A stretch of DNA of 64,000 nt, taken from the NCBI RefSeq assembly GCF_024543085.1, contig NZ_JANHNZ010000003.1, forward strand, positions 124,001 through 188,000, written 5' to 3'. Origin of the DNA: Granulicatella seriolae. GTDB lineage: Bacteria > Bacillota > Bacilli > Lactobacillales > Aerococcaceae. Both the position numbers and the translations under genes were made by a program. Below the pieces are notes generated by a model. That model did no database searches. It was not told where the DNA came from and saw only the letters and a list, made by a program, of their open reading frames with translations. Shown here in pieces: positions 36,135 through 46,731 of this stretch (its first letter is position 1; each line of letters starts with the position of its first letter).

Positions 36135-38675
36135 ATGACAAAAACACGTGTATACGAGTTTGCAAAGAAATTAAATCTTTCAAGTAAGGCAGTCTTAGAC
36201 CAAGCGTCTACTTTGGGCATTTCTTATAATAGTCACATGTCAACCATGGAAGATAATGAAATTAAACAATTAAATCAAGCATTCACAAAAAAAGCATCAG
36301 CCAAAACTGCTCCAACAACGGCTGTGACTAAGAAAGAGAGTCCAAAACCTATTAAACAGACAGCGAATTCATCAAACAACCAAACAAGTTCTCATCAAAA
36401 TCAAGCAAAAAAACCACAAAGCAATAAACCAACTAACAGACCAAGTGGGCAAACCACAACACGTTCAGACAATCGTCCTTCGAAGCCACAAGGTCGAACT
36501 GAAAACAGCGGTCAAACTAGACCAAATTCAACAACTGGTACTCGTCCAAACTCTTCAAACAATGGACAAAGAAGTAGTCAATCATCCAGACCAGCTGCAT
36601 CACAAGACAGAACTTCTAGTGCATCAAGCAATCGTAGACCAGCTACTGCTACAAAAGATGCTAGACCAACAACAGTTACCAGAGAAAGTAGACCGGCAAG
36701 TGGTCAATCAGGAAGCTCTAGCCAATCTAGACCAGCTAAACCTAACTATGACAATAAAAAACCAGCTAACAAAAGAACTGACTCACGCTTTGACAAACAA
36801 GGTGGAGACAGCTTTAACCGTGGTAAGAAAAACAACCGCAACAATAAGAACCGTGGCCGTAATAATCGTGGTCAAGAAAGCAAGAAACCACCAGTTCCAG
36901 CACGTAAATTCCATGAATTACCAGAAGTTTTAGTTTACACAGACGGCATGACAGTAGCTGATTTAGCGAAAAAAATCAAACGTGAACCAGCTGAAATCAT
37001 CAAGAAATTATTTTTACTTGGTGTCATGGCGACACTCAATCAAGGACTTTCTAGAGATGCTATTGAATTATTAGCAGCAGATTATGGTATTGAAGCTGAA
37101 GAAAAGATTGAAAAAGATATTTCTGACCTAGATAGCTATTTTGAAGAAGAAGTGAAGCCAGAAGAACTAGTGTCACGTCCTCCTGTAGTGACCATTATGG
37201 GACACGTCGATCATGGTAAGACAACCTTGCTTGACCAACTTAGAAATACTAGTGTCACTCTTTCTGAAGCTGGTGGTATCACGCAACATATCGGTGCTTA
37301 CCAAATAAAAATCGATGGAAAACCAATTACTTTCTTGGATACACCGGGACATGCTGCCTTTACAACTATGCGTGCTCGTGGTGCTGATGTAACAGACATT
37401 ACAATTATTGTCGTTGCTGCAGATGATGGCGTGATGCCACAAACCATCGAAGCGATTAACCATGCTAAAGCAGCAGATGTACCAATTATCGTAGCTGTTA
37501 ATAAGATCGATAAACCAGCTGCTAACCCAGGTAGAGTTATGCAAGAATTATCTGATTTAGGATTGGTTCCTGAAGCTTGGGGTGGAGACACTATCTTTGT
37601 AGAAATTTCAGCTAAGTTTAATCAAAATATTGAAGAATTACTTGAAATGATTCTTCTAGTTGCTGAAATTCAAGAGTTAAAAGCTAACCCTAACCGTTTA
37701 GCATTAGGCTCTGTTATCGAAGCTCGTTTAGACAAATCAAAAGGACCTATCGCTACTCTGTTAGTACAAGAAGGAACCTTAAAAGTGGGAGACCCTATTG
37801 TTGTTGGAAATGCCTTTGGACGTGTTCGAGTAATGGTCAACGACCAAGGACGTCGAGTAAAAGAAGCTTTGCCAGCCACTCCAGTTGAAATTACCGGATT
37901 GAACGTATCACCTCAAGCAGGGGACCGTTTTGTTGTCTTTGAAGATGAAAAAACTGCTCGTGCTGCGGGTGAGGAGCGTGCCAAACGTGCTCTAATCGAA
38001 CAACGTAGTGCAACTAACCGTATCACCTTAGACAACCTATTCTCAAGCCTTAAAGAGGGTGAGATGAAAGAAGTTAACGTCATTATCAAAGCTGACGTAC
38101 AAGGTTCAGCGGAAGCATTAGTTTCCAGCTTACAAAAGATTGAGGTTGAAGGTGTACGCGTTAAGATTATCCATACAGCCGTTGGAGCTGTGAACGAAAG
38201 TGATATTACTCTTGCCTTAGCAAGTAATGCCATTATCATTGGATTCAACGTTCGACCTACCCCACAAGCAAAATTACAAGCTGAGTCTGAACAAGTAGAT
38301 ATCCGCCTACACCGCATTATTTATAATGTGATTGACGAGATTGAAACTGCTATGAAGGGAATGCTTGATCCAGAGTTTGAAGAAAAAGTAACTGGTTCTG
38401 CTATCGTACGTGAAACCTATGCTGTTTCTAAACTTGGAACAATTGCTGGTTCATATGTAACAGACGGTTTTATCAGACGAAATAGTCAAGTTCGTCTAAT
38501 CCGTGATAATATTGTTATCTATGAAGGCGAACTAGCTAGCTTAAAACGTTTCAAAGATGATGTAAAAGAAGTCAAACTAGGCTTTGAATTCGGACTTATG
38601 ATTCAAAACTACAATGATATCCGTGTAGACGATATCGTTGAAGCTTTTGAAATGGTCGAAATCAAAAGAAAATAA
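36135..38675 (+). CDS. infB: translation initiation factor IF-2
   Basis: IF-2 is the GTPase that brings initiator tRNA to the ribosome. The first residues form a small IF2N domain, followed by a long low-complexity linker (about residues 55-255) rich in Ser, Asn, Arg, Gln and Pro with many SNNxxRPS-like repeats. A second IF2N domain precedes the G domain, whose P-loop GHVDHGKTT is near 356, with DTPGH and NKID motifs downstream, then domains II, III and the C-terminal tRNA-binding domain. The length of 846 residues falls in the usual range. An AGGAAGGTGAG site precedes the ATG. Confidence 0.97.
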   Translation: MTKTRVYEFAKKLNLSSKAVLDQASTLGISYNSHMSTMEDNEIKQLNQAFTKKASAKTAPTTAVTKKESPKPIKQTANSSNNQTSSHQNQAKKPQSNKPTNRPSGQTTTRSDNRPSKPQGRTENSGQTRPNSTTGTRPNSSNNGQRSSQSSRPAASQDRTSSASSNRRPATATKDARPTTVTRESRPASGQSGSSSQSRPAKPNYDNKKPANKRTDSRFDKQGGDSFNRGKKNNRNNKNRGRNNRGQESKKPPVPARKFHELPEVLVYTDGMTVADLAKKIKREPAEIIKKLFLLGVMATLNQGLSRDAIELLAADYGIEAEEKIEKDISDLDSYFEEEVKPEELVSRPPVVTIMGHVDHGKTTLLDQLRNTSVTLSEAGGITQHIGAYQIKIDGKPITFLDTPGHAAFTTMRARGADVTDITIIVVAADDGVMPQTIEAINHAKAADVPIIVAVNKIDKPAANPGRVMQELSDLGLVPEAWGGDTIFVEISAKFNQNIEELLEMILLVAEIQELKANPNRLALGSVIEARLDKSKGPIATLLVQEGTLKVGDPIVVGNAFGRVRVMVNDQGRRVKEALPATPVEITGLNVSPQAGDRFVVFEDEKTARAAGEERAKRALIEQRSATNRITLDNLFSSLKEGEMKEVNVIIKADVQGSAEALVSSLQKIEVEGVRVKIIHTAVGAVNESDITLALASNAIIIGFNVRPTPQAKLQAESEQVDIRLHRIIYNVIDEIETAMKGMLDPEFEEKVTGSAIVRETYAVSKLGTIAGSYVTDGFIRRNSQVRLIRDNIVIYEGELASLKRFKDDVKEVKLGFEFGLMIQNYNDIRVDDIVEAFEMVEIKRK

Positions 38676-38701
38676 GAACTCCAGATTAGAGGTGTAAGCA
38701 A

Positions 38702-39052
38702 ATGGCAAATTTTAGATTAGGTCGAGTGACGCAAGAAATCATGCGTGAAGTCAATGACATCTTGAAAAAGAAAGTCAGAGATCCTCGTGTTGAAGGAGTA
38801 ACCATTACAGATGTCGAAGTAACTGGCGACCTACAACAAGCCACTATCTATTATTCAACCCTCTCTGATTTAGCCAGTGAACGCAAAGCTACTGAAGAAG
38901 GGCTAGAAAAGGCAACTGGATTAATTCGCCGTGAACTTGGTCAACGCTTGACCCTGTATAAGACCCCTGAATTATTCTTTAAGCGAGATGAATCAGTCGA
39001 TTACGGCAATAAGATTGACCAATTGATTAATCAGTTGCACCAAGAAGACTAA
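38702..39052 (+). CDS. rbfA: ribosome-binding factor A
   Basis: RbfA is a KH-type factor needed for late 30S maturation and 16S rRNA 5' processing. The 116-residue sequence has [26 protein letters not shown], then [19 protein letters not shown] and a C-terminal helix with [15 protein letters not shown]. It lies 26 bp after infB and is followed by a strong terminator, closing the operon. Confidence 0.97.
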   Translation: MANFRLGRVTQEIMREVNDILKKKVRDPRVEGVTITDVEVTGDLQQATIYYSTLSDLASERKATEEGLEKATGLIRRELGQRLTLYKTPELFFKRDESVDYGNKIDQLINQLHQED

Positions 39053-39065
39053 ACATTTTTATAGG

Positions 39066-39110
39066 ACATCCCTTGGTTTACTGGTAACGGTGAACCACAG
39101 GGATGTTTTA
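39066..39110 (+). terminator. Rho-independent terminator after rbfA
   Basis: ACATCCCTTGGTTTAC (39066-39081) pairs imperfectly with GTGAACCACAGGGATGT, followed by TTTTA. It ends the rimP-to-rbfA operon. Confidence 0.85.
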
Positions 39111-39140
39111 TGTATTCTTAGCAATATTAACTATATGAAT

Positions 39141-39171
39141 TTGACCTATATGAGTGTGGATATTGTATAAT
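39141..39171 (+). promoter_or_regulatory. candidate promoter for the DUF3784-like gene
   Basis: TTGACC (39141-39146) and a perfect TATAAT (39166-39171), but the spacer is 19 bp, longer than ideal. Both boxes match well, so a weak or regulated promoter is plausible. Confidence 0.5.
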
Positions 39172-39256
39172 AAACTTATAGAGGTATTCACCGTGTATTG
39201 GCTCATTGTAGTAGCTTTAATGATTCTTAGGAGTTATATTTACGAGGAGGGAGATT

Positions 39257-39556
39257 ATGTTTCTTGCATCATTACTATCCGGGCTGACCTTACTGTTTAT
39301 CGGCATAATCATATGGCGTTTTAAACTAGTTAATATTTTAGCAGGTTATAAATCATCGGAAACTAGTAATCCAAATCGGCTAGCTACTCTAGTAGGAATA
39401 TCTTTAATGCTAAATGGAGTTGTAATATTAGTGGAAGCCATGCTAATCTACGAGGAGATACTAGCGAATGAGACGGCATTACTGACGATAATCGGAACTC
39501 TACTTATAGGGGTTTCAATTACAGGACTAGTAGCAAATTATTTTTCTAAACGGTGA
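39257..39556 (+). CDS. small membrane protein, DUF3784-like
   Basis: A 99-residue protein with three predicted membrane helices (residues about 2-20, 43-63 and 75-95). Between the first two is ILAGYKSSETSNPNRLATLVG, which recalls the DUF3784 family (xIAGYxxx...RxxG). Function unknown. The ribosome binding site GAGGAGGGAG is strong. It stands alone between the rbfA terminator and a second strong terminator, so it is a monocistronic unit inserted between two conserved operons. Confidence 0.68.
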   Translation: MFLASLLSGLTLLFIGIIIWRFKLVNILAGYKSSETSNPNRLATLVGISLMLNGVVILVEAMLIYEEILANETALLTIIGTLLIGVSITGLVANYFSKR

Positions 39557-39597
39557 CAGACCATGTATCAACCTGTATAAAAAATCTAAAATCAATA

Positions 39598-39650
39598 GCG
39601 CTTAAAGTTACGTTAACTTATAACGTGATTTTAAGCGCCTTTCAATTTTT
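39598..39650. terminator. terminator after the DUF3784-like gene
   Basis: The arms 39598-39615 and 39621-39638 match at 16 of 18 positions (GCGCTTAAA...TTTTAAGCGC), followed by a T-rich tract. The GCGCTT outer stem resembles the terminator at 21563-21608. Confidence 0.82.
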
Positions 39651-39819
39651 TAAGATATTTGTCAAATCTAATCGAAAGCTTTTAATAAATAATAGTCTCC
39701 GGAGTACAAAGCTACTCTAATACTATAAGCGAATTATTTTCCAATTAGCAAACTTTCATTTTCATTGATTTATTGATAAACTAGTAGGGAATGAATCTCT
39801 TGTTACAGAAAGGATTTTT

Positions 39820-40626
39820 ATGAAAATATTATTCGTTGGTGACGTTGTTGGAAGCTTGGGTCGCCAGATGGTGGATACCTATCTGCCTCAATTAAAAAAA
39901 CACTACAAACCACAATTAACCATCCTTAATGGAGAAAATGCTGCGGCAGGTAGAGGAATTACCGAGAAAATTTACAAGCAGTTTCTTCAATCCGGAGTGG
40001 ATATTGTTACCATGGGAAACCATACGTGGGACAATCGCGAGATTTTTGAATTTATCGATGGAGCCAAGAAATTAATTCGTCCGGCAAATTTCCCCAAATC
40101 AGTTCCTGGAGTTGGTCTTGTTTATGTAAAGGTTAATGCGATTGAGGTAGCGGTCATCAATCTTCAAGGCCGTGTCTTTATGAATACCTTGGATGACCCT
40201 TTTCAAGTGATTGAGGAGCTGTTGGAACAATGTAGTGCTAGGACCAAACATATTTTTGTGGATTTTCATGCTGAAACGACTAGTGAAAAGCAAGCAATGG
40301 CGTGGTATCTAGATGGACGGATCTCTGCTCTTGTTGGTACTCATACGCATGTACAGACCAATGATGCTAGAATTCTACCTCAAGGAACCGCATATCTAAC
40401 AGATGTGGGTATGACTGGTCCTTATGATGGCATTCTAGGTATGGAAAGAAATGCCATTATAGGTAAGTTTCTCAACCAGCTACCAGCTAGATTTGTAGTT
40501 CCAGATAATGGGCCAACTATTTTATCTGCTTGTATTATTGAAGTGGATGATACCAGTGGTAAATCTAAGAGTATTCAGCCCATTCAGATTTCACCAGATA
40601 AGCCATTTTTGGAAGGCGGTTTTTGA
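39820..40626 (+). CDS. ymdB: YmdB-type metallophosphoesterase
   Basis: A calcineurin-like phosphodiesterase of the TIGR00282/YmdB family; the Bacillus protein hydrolyses 2',3'- and 3',5'-cyclic nucleotides and affects biofilm decisions. Metal ligands are in GDVVGSLGRQ (residues 7-16), the NGENAAAGRGI motif, MGNHTWDNREIF, and the paired histidines in VDFHAE and GTHTHVQTND. The length of 268 residues is standard. A terminator lies upstream, so a new transcript begins here, but I see no clear promoter in the 39640-39819 gap. The ymcA start follows the stop by 1 bp. Confidence 0.95.
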   Translation: MKILFVGDVVGSLGRQMVDTYLPQLKKHYKPQLTILNGENAAAGRGITEKIYKQFLQSGVDIVTMGNHTWDNREIFEFIDGAKKLIRPANFPKSVPGVGLVYVKVNAIEVAVINLQGRVFMNTLDDPFQVIEELLEQCSARTKHIFVDFHAETTSEKQAMAWYLDGRISALVGTHTHVQTNDARILPQGTAYLTDVGMTGPYDGILGMERNAIIGKFLNQLPARFVVPDNGPTILSACIIEVDDTSGKSKSIQPIQISPDKPFLEGGF

Positions 40627-40627
40627 T

Positions 40628-41005
40628 GTGAAGCCAGTAGATAAAAGCTTTGATCAAGAGATGTCACCACAGCTAAAACAGATGGTTGGGCAGCTGATTC
40701 ATGAACTCAATCAATTTCCAGAAGTGATTCGCTATAAGCAAGTGGAAGAGGCTATTAATAAATCAACTTATTTAAAAAAGCTAGAAGAGACTATCAAGGA
40801 AAAGCAGAAAAATGCTGCTCATATGATGGTTTATGGAAAAATTCAAGCTAAAAAAGAGCTAGACAAAGAAATCGACTCGCTAACCTTACAATTTCAGCAG
40901 AATATCACGGTTGAACAATATCGATCAGCACAAGAAGAAGTAGACGAGTTGATTCAAACCATTATGCAATACCTACAAACACAACTGGTTGACTCTTTAG
41001 AATAA
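40628..41005 (+). CDS. ymcA: YmcA (YlbF/YmcA family) regulatory protein
   Basis: A small helical protein of the YlbF/YmcA (DUF964) family, which in Bacillus forms the Y-complex with YlbF and YaaT and acts with RNase Y in mRNA processing. The helix-rich sequence (QLIHELNQFPEVIRYKQVEEAI, then KQKNAAHMMVYGKIQAKKELDKEI) fits. The GTG at 40628 is taken as start, 1 bp after ymdB ends, because the frame further upstream overlaps ymdB and lacks family similarity; this gives 125 residues. It sits just before mutS as in Bacillus (ymcA-cotE-mutS), without cotE. Confidence 0.87.
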   Translation: MKPVDKSFDQEMSPQLKQMVGQLIHELNQFPEVIRYKQVEEAINKSTYLKKLEETIKEKQKNAAHMMVYGKIQAKKELDKEIDSLTLQFQQNITVEQYRSAQEEVDELIQTIMQYLQTQLVDSLE

Positions 41006-41022
41006 GAATTAAGTTATATGAA

Positions 41023-43620
41023 ATGAGTGAAACTATGCCACAAAAAACAAAACATACGCCAATGATGGAACAATATTTTTCTATTAAAGACCAATATCCT
41101 GATAGTTTTCTGTTCTATCGTTTAGGTGACTTTTATGAGCTTTTCTATGATGACGCTTTAAAAGCAGCGCAATTACTAGAAATTACCTTGACCAGCCGAA
41201 ATAAAAATGCAGATGACCCTATTCCTATGTGTGGAGTCCCTCATCATGCTGCCAAAGAATATATTCGTACCTTAGTTGAGATGGGCTACAAGGTAGCCAT
41301 TTGTGAGCAAATGGAGGATCCCAAAACGACCAAAGGAATGGTCAAACGAGATGTAGTCCAGGTCATCACACCCGGAACCTACACTGATTATTCCAATCAG
41401 AATGCACAATCCAATCATTACTTGGTCGCCATTACCAAATCTGCTTTGTCTAAAGGCTATACCTTGGCCTATGTTGATGTTACTACAGGAGAATTAAGAG
41501 GGACACAACTAACCTCTTTTGATGCCTTGAAAAATGAGCTATCAGCCATTCAAACTAGGGAAGTCATCGTCAACTCAGAAGAACTAGCCCGAGAAATTGA
41601 AGCTTTGTCTAGCTCACTTAATTTTATTGTCAGCCTATTTAATGGCGACACAATTAGTGAGGACCAACTTAGAGTCTACCAATCTTTGTGGTCACAAGTA
41701 GAGGCTGCTTCTTTAAAAGCAAGCTTTAATTATCTACTTGCTTATTTGATTTCTACGCAAAAACGAAGTCTATCTCATTTGCAAGTAGCGGTTGAATACC
41801 AAGTTGAACATTTTTTAAAAATCAATTTTGAAAGCAAGAGAAACTTAGAATTACTAACATCCTTAAAAACGCAGTTGAAAAATGGCTCCTTATACTGGTT
41901 TTTAGATGAAACTAAAACGGCTATGGGGTCTAGGTTGTTGAAAAAATGGATTGAAAAACCATTGGTAGTGGAAGCAGATATTGTTGAACGCCACCAACAG
42001 GTAGAAAGTCTTATCAATCATTATTTTGAACGGTCTGATATTTCTAGCTACCTAACAGCAATCTACGACTTAGAAAGAATCGTTGGAAAAATCTCCTTTG
42101 GAACGGCAAATGCTAGAGACTTATTACAATTAAAGCAATCCTTATTACAAATTCCGCATATCGCTCAAGTGTTAGGAACCTTACCTGATACCGTTTGGGC
42201 AAGAACGATTGATTTTTTAGATCCAGTTCCGGAAGTTGTAGATATTATTTCTAGAGCTATTGATGAGGATGCACCTCTTCAACTCAAGGATGGCAATGTG
42301 ATTCGTGCAGGATACTCTAATATTCTGGATGATTACCGAGATACTATGGCTAATGGCAAACAGTGGATTGCGGCCTTACAAGCACAAGAAAGAGAAAAAA
42401 CAGGCATTAAAACCTTAAAGATTAATTATAACCGAGTTTTTGGCTATTACATTGAGGTGACCAAAGCTAATGTCGCTCTCTTAGACGAAAGCCGCTATGA
42501 GCGCAAACAAACCTTGGCAAATGCTGAACGCTATGTGACACCTGAATTAAAAGAACAAGAACGAAAAATTTTAGAAGCGGAAGAAAAATCTTCTCAAGTA
42601 GAATATGATTTATTTATTGAGATTAGAGAATTAGTCAAATCTTATTCCAGTCGTTTACAATCTTTGGCAGCTACGGTCGCAAGTTTAGATGTTTTACAAA
42701 GTTTTGCCTTGGTTAGTGAACAGTATCAATTTGTTCAACCGCAACTGTCTTTTGATGACCGAGATTTAGAGATTATCGATGGGCGGCACCCAGTTGTGGA
42801 AAAAGTCATGGGGCAGGCCGCTTACGTACCCAACTCCATTTCTATGGACAAGAACCAAGAGATTCTACTAATTACAGGTCCTAACATGTCCGGTAAATCC
42901 ACCTATATGAGACAGTTAGCCCTAATCGTTATCTTAGCTCAAATGGGTTGTTTTGTACCTGCCAAATCAGCCAAGTTACCAATTTTTAAACAGGTTTTCA
43001 CTAGAATTGGAGCCGCGGACGACTTGATTGCTGGTCAAAGTACCTTTATGGTTGAAATGCTAGAGACCAACGTTGCTATTCAAGAGGCGGATAAATACTC
43101 ACTCTTGTTGTTTGACGAGATCGGTCGTGGGACAGCTACCTATGATGGGATGGCATTGGCTCAAGCAATATTGCAATACATTCATGAAAAAATACCGGCC
43201 AAAACACTGTTTTCAACACATTACCATGAATTAACAGACCTGAGCCAAGAATTAAAAGGATTACGCAATGTCCATGTAGGAGCGATTGAAAAAAATGGAG
43301 AAGTGGTCTTCTTGCATAAAATCATGGAAGGCCCAGCAGATAAAAGCTACGGAATCCATGTGGCAAAACTGGCTGGCTTACCAAAAGAACTGCTGAAAAA
43401 TGCTCAAAAAATCCTTTCTAAATTAGAAAGTCAGGCAAGTAAAGATTCTGCTAAAGTCATTGACCAACAACTGTCCTTATTTGAAGAGACAGAACTAAAT
43501 CTCAATGAAAGAGCTGTATCTGATCAAATTCAAAGTTTAAATCTAGCACAACTAACACCGATTCAAGTCTTGAATTTAGTTGTTGATTGGCAAGAACTCT
43601 TGAAAGGGGATGAGAGCTAA
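41023..43620 (+). CDS. mutS: DNA mismatch repair protein MutS
   Basis: MutS recognises mismatches and insertion loops. The mismatch-binding motif FYRLGDFYELF is in the N-terminal domain, and the ATPase is at the C-terminus with Walker A GPNMSGKSTYMR near residue 619 and LLFDEIGRGTATYDG. A C-terminal QLSLFEE segment matches the beta-clamp-binding pattern. The start is uncertain: ATG at 41023 or 41035 (MPQKTKHTPMMEQY), neither with a strong ribosome binding site. The length is 861-865 residues. The stop overlaps the mutL ATG by one base. Confidence 0.97.
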   Translation: MSETMPQKTKHTPMMEQYFSIKDQYPDSFLFYRLGDFYELFYDDALKAAQLLEITLTSRNKNADDPIPMCGVPHHAAKEYIRTLVEMGYKVAICEQMEDPKTTKGMVKRDVVQVITPGTYTDYSNQNAQSNHYLVAITKSALSKGYTLAYVDVTTGELRGTQLTSFDALKNELSAIQTREVIVNSEELAREIEALSSSLNFIVSLFNGDTISEDQLRVYQSLWSQVEAASLKASFNYLLAYLISTQKRSLSHLQVAVEYQVEHFLKINFESKRNLELLTSLKTQLKNGSLYWFLDETKTAMGSRLLKKWIEKPLVVEADIVERHQQVESLINHYFERSDISSYLTAIYDLERIVGKISFGTANARDLLQLKQSLLQIPHIAQVLGTLPDTVWARTIDFLDPVPEVVDIISRAIDEDAPLQLKDGNVIRAGYSNILDDYRDTMANGKQWIAALQAQEREKTGIKTLKINYNRVFGYYIEVTKANVALLDESRYERKQTLANAERYVTPELKEQERKILEAEEKSSQVEYDLFIEIRELVKSYSSRLQSLAATVASLDVLQSFALVSEQYQFVQPQLSFDDRDLEIIDGRHPVVEKVMGQAAYVPNSISMDKNQEILLITGPNMSGKSTYMRQLALIVILAQMGCFVPAKSAKLPIFKQVFTRIGAADDLIAGQSTFMVEMLETNVAIQEADKYSLLLFDEIGRGTATYDGMALAQAILQYIHEKIPAKTLFSTHYHELTDLSQELKGLRNVHVGAIEKNGEVVFLHKIMEGPADKSYGIHVAKLAGLPKELLKNAQKILSKLESQASKDSAKVIDQQLSLFEETELNLNERAVSDQIQSLNLAQLTPIQVLNLVVDWQELLKGDES

Positions 43621-45599
43621 TGGGTATTATTAAGGAATTAAGTTCTCTATTAACCAACCAGATTGCAGCTGGTGAAGTGATTGAACGTCCAGCATCTGTT
43701 GTCAAAGAGTTGTTAGAGAATTCTGTCGATGCGGGTAGTACTCGTATTGAAATCTCACTTCTTGAAGCAGGTCTCCGCTCCATTTATATTAGTGATAATG
43801 GACAGGGGATGTCACCAGAAGATGCTAGATTGGCCATCAAACGTCATACAACTAGTAAATTATACAGTCCAGAGCAACTATTCCGCATTCGGACACTTGG
43901 TTTTCGAGGCGAGGCCCTAGCCAGTATCACAGCTGTTTCAAAAGTCACGCTGAAAACATCAACAGGTGAAGGACAAGGGATTGAGCTTTACTTAGAAGGT
44001 GGACAAATTATTAAGGATACACCAATTGGATTGCCAAAAGGAACGAGTATCCTTGTAGAAGATTTGTTTTACAATACACCAGCTCGGTTGAAGTATTTAA
44101 AAAGTATTCAAACAGAATTAGCACATATTACAGACGTTGTCAGTAAAATGTCTCTCAGTCATCCGCAAATTGCTTTTATCTTGAAACATGATAATAATTT
44201 CTTGCTGCGTACAAGTGGAAATGATGATTTGAGACAAGCCATTGCTGGAAATTTAGGGACTGACAATGCTAGGAAGATGGTTGCCTTTGAAGGAGAGGAT
44301 TTGGATTTCCACATTCAAGGCTATACCTCTATTCCAGAGCTAACTCGTTCTAACCGCAACAACATGTCCATTTTTATTAATGGTCGTTCTATTAAAAATT
44401 TTGCTATCAATCGGGCTATTATTGATGCTTATGGGTCAACCTTGATGATTGGGCGGTTTCCTATATCGGTTATTAAGGTTACTATGGATTCTCTCTTAGT
44501 CGATGTCAACGTTCATCCTACCAAACAGGAAGTGCGAATTAGTAAAGAAAAAGAACTGGTTGACTTAATTAAACGAACCATTTCTGTAGCTATCAAGGGG
44601 GTTCAACGGATTCCTGGTTTGAATACCAATGATAGTTTCAAAGGCTTTGCTAAGAAAAGCAAGGTTGACGCAGAACAAGAAGTATTGCATTTGAGTCAAG
44701 AATCAATATCTGATAGGTCTTTTCCTGGTGATGAGCTGTCTGACTTTTTATCTCAGATGAATGTCAATGAAGATGTTAGCCAAGTCTCAAATAGTCAAGT
44801 AAGTCACCCGGCACAAACTGAGGGCTTTGAGAATAAATTGGTTGAGGAAGAAGCCAAAGAATACCATCTTGACCAAAAAGAAAGCATCATTTCTAGTGAA
44901 GAAGAACTGGTTGACTTTCATCAAGAAAACTCAGACTATCTCAAATTAGCCAAAACTGATATGGAGCAACTTGACTATACCAATAACCCATTTCCTGAGC
45001 TCTATTATTTTGGGCAAATGCATGGCACCTATCTCTTTGCCCAGAATCAAGATGGTTTGTATATGATTGACCAACACGCTGCGCAAGAGCGGATAAAATA
45101 TGAATATTTTAAGGTCGAAATTGGCAATGTTGCTCCTCATTTTCAACAATTGTTGGTGCCCCTAGTTTTGACTTATTCCAAACAGGAAGTTCTTCAATTA
45201 CAGGAGAGAAGTGAAGCGTTGGAAAGTATGGGGATCCATCTTGAACCTTTCGGTAGCAATAGTTTTCAGTTACAAGAACATCCTGCTTGGATTAAAAAAG
45301 GGCAAGAAATAGTGACCATTGAAGCGATTATCGACTTTGTACTAAAGGACAAATCCATTGATGTTGCTACCTTAAGAGAAGCAACGGCTATTATGATGAG
45401 TTGTAAGCAATCCATTAAAGCCAATCACCATCTATCGGATATAGAAGCTCGTCAATTGTTATTGGATTTGTCAAAATGCTCTAATCCTTACAACTGTCCA
45501 CATGGCAGACCAGTTCTGGTTCATTTTTCGAATAAAGATATGGAACATTTATTTAAGAGAATTCAAGACCCGCATCGCTCTAGGAGTCAAGAGATGTAA
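43620..45599 (+). CDS. mutL: DNA mismatch repair protein MutL
   Basis: MutL is the mismatch repair ATPase and, in most Gram-positive bacteria, a latent endonuclease. The GHKL ATPase motifs are at the N-terminus (IAAGEVIERPASVVKELLENSVDAG, DNGQGM, TLGFRGEAL). A variable acidic linker spans about residues 340-440. The endonuclease motif DQHAAQERIKYE (DQHAx2Ex4E) is near residue 483, and the supporting SCKQSIKANHH and CPHGRP motifs are present, so the nuclease site appears complete. The length is 659 residues. It overlaps mutS by one base. Confidence 0.97.
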   Translation: MGIIKELSSLLTNQIAAGEVIERPASVVKELLENSVDAGSTRIEISLLEAGLRSIYISDNGQGMSPEDARLAIKRHTTSKLYSPEQLFRIRTLGFRGEALASITAVSKVTLKTSTGEGQGIELYLEGGQIIKDTPIGLPKGTSILVEDLFYNTPARLKYLKSIQTELAHITDVVSKMSLSHPQIAFILKHDNNFLLRTSGNDDLRQAIAGNLGTDNARKMVAFEGEDLDFHIQGYTSIPELTRSNRNNMSIFINGRSIKNFAINRAIIDAYGSTLMIGRFPISVIKVTMDSLLVDVNVHPTKQEVRISKEKELVDLIKRTISVAIKGVQRIPGLNTNDSFKGFAKKSKVDAEQEVLHLSQESISDRSFPGDELSDFLSQMNVNEDVSQVSNSQVSHPAQTEGFENKLVEEEAKEYHLDQKESIISSEEELVDFHQENSDYLKLAKTDMEQLDYTNNPFPELYYFGQMHGTYLFAQNQDGLYMIDQHAAQERIKYEYFKVEIGNVAPHFQQLLVPLVLTYSKQEVLQLQERSEALESMGIHLEPFGSNSFQLQEHPAWIKKGQEIVTIEAIIDFVLKDKSIDVATLREATAIMMSCKQSIKANHHLSDIEARQLLLDLSKCSNPYNCPHGRPVLVHFSNKDMEHLFKRIQDPHRSRSQEM

Positions 45600-45626
45600 G
45601 AAATAAAATTGAAAGAAGGAACTACG

Positions 45627-46064
45627 ATGACAGAGTTTTCTAAAGAAAATTTAAAAGCACGTTTAAGTGATATTCAATTTCAAGTAACTCAAAATGCAGC
45701 AACTGAGCGTCCATTTTCAGGAGAGTATGATGATTTTTACCAAGATGGGATCTATGTGGATATTGTGAGTGGTGAGCCACTGTTTTCTTCAAAGGACAAG
45801 TTTGATGCTGGTTGTGGCTGGCCATCTTTTTCTAAGCCGATCCAAGAGGAAGAAGTGAAAGAGCTGGTGGACAGGTCATTTGGTATGAAGCGTACAGAAG
45901 TTAGAAGCGCTACGGCAGATTCGCACCTAGGTCACGTTTTTGATGATGGACCAAAAGAAAGTGGTGGCTTGCGTTATTGTATCAATTCAGCGGCTTTACG
46001 ATTTGTTCCGAAAGATGAACTTGAAGCTCAAGGCTACGGCGAGTTTCTACCATTCTTCGAGTAG
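45627..46064 (+). CDS. msrB: peptide methionine-R-sulfoxide reductase MsrB
   Basis: MsrB reduces methionine-R-sulfoxide in proteins. The motifs [26 protein letters not shown] and [11 protein letters not shown] are present, with the catalytic cysteine at residue 118. The two CxxC pairs that bind structural zinc in many MsrB proteins are missing, as in streptococcal enzymes. The ATG at 45627 follows AAAGAAGGAAC; an in-frame TTG at 45609 is just upstream of that site. The length is 145 residues. It lies between mutL and ruvA, an unusual but not unique insertion in a repair cluster. Confidence 0.95.
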   Translation: MTEFSKENLKARLSDIQFQVTQNAATERPFSGEYDDFYQDGIYVDIVSGEPLFSSKDKFDAGCGWPSFSKPIQEEEVKELVDRSFGMKRTEVRSATADSHLGHVFDDGPKESGGLRYCINSAALRFVPKDELEAQGYGEFLPFFE

Positions 46065-46101
46065 ATAGTCATTGGTAAATTTGAGATGGTGAGGAAAATA
46101 T

Positions 46102-46722
46102 ATGTATGAATTTATCAGCGGTAATTTAGTAACCATTTATCCTACCGCTATTGTAGTTGAGAATAATGAGATAGGCTATTTGATTTCAGTGCCAAATCCC
46201 TATCGCCTACAAACCAAGCTTAATCAAAAGGTTAAGGTATTGGTTCATCAGGTGATTAGGGAAGATTCACATACTTTGTATGGATTTCTATCCATTGAAG
46301 AGAAGGATTTGTTTAAGCAATTGGTCAGCGTTTCTGGTATAGGCCCTAAAAGTGCCTTATCTATTTTAGCCAGTGATGACCATGATGGTTTAATCAGAGC
46401 AGTCCAAAATGCAGACGTAACTTACTTGACACGCTTTCCTGGAGTCGGTAAAAAAACTGCTCAGCAGATTATTCTTGATTTGAAAGACAAACTCTTAGTA
46501 AATGTGGTTGACCAAGAGGGGATGTCATCTAGTGAAGGCGAATCTGTCTTAGTACAAGACTCAAGTCAAAATAAGGTCTTATCTGATACGCAAGAAGCTT
46601 TGATAGGCTTAGGTTATTCTTTCAGAGAAATCAAGAAAATTTGGAAGCAAATGGAAGATGAGACTTATCCATCCACGCAAGAAGCCTTAAGTAAGGCTTT
46701 TACTTTGTTAATGAAGGGATAG
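46102..46722 (+). CDS. ruvA: Holliday junction helicase subunit RuvA
   Basis: RuvA binds four-way junctions and loads RuvB. The N-terminal OB domain (MYEFISGNLVTIYPTAIVVE), the double helix-hairpin-helix region (VSGIGPKSALSIL and FPGVGKKTAQQIILDLKDK) and the C-terminal domain III (TQEALIGLGYSFREIKKIW) are all present. The length of 206 residues is normal. It is 9 bp upstream of ruvB. Confidence 0.96.
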   Translation: MYEFISGNLVTIYPTAIVVENNEIGYLISVPNPYRLQTKLNQKVKVLVHQVIREDSHTLYGFLSIEEKDLFKQLVSVSGIGPKSALSILASDDHDGLIRAVQNADVTYLTRFPGVGKKTAQQIILDLKDKLLVNVVDQEGMSSSEGESVLVQDSSQNKVLSDTQEALIGLGYSFREIKKIWKQMEDETYPSTQEALSKAFTLLMKG

Positions 46723-46731
46723 ATGTGATTT

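Noticed and set aside
36445-36933. 162-codon open frame in another phase over the infB linker
   Set aside because: It lies inside the low-complexity IF-2 linker; its composition (runs of Q, L, V, H) is a frame-shifted echo of that repeat-rich DNA and there is no ribosome binding site.
37173-38317. Long leftward open frames antisense to infB
   Set aside because: They overlap the conserved IF-2 G domain and domain III; no motifs, ribosome binding sites or promoters support them.
40508-40627. 5' extension of the ymcA frame into ymdB
   Set aside because: The extra residues overlap the secure ymdB frame and do not resemble the YmcA family; the GTG at 40628 gives a normal family length.
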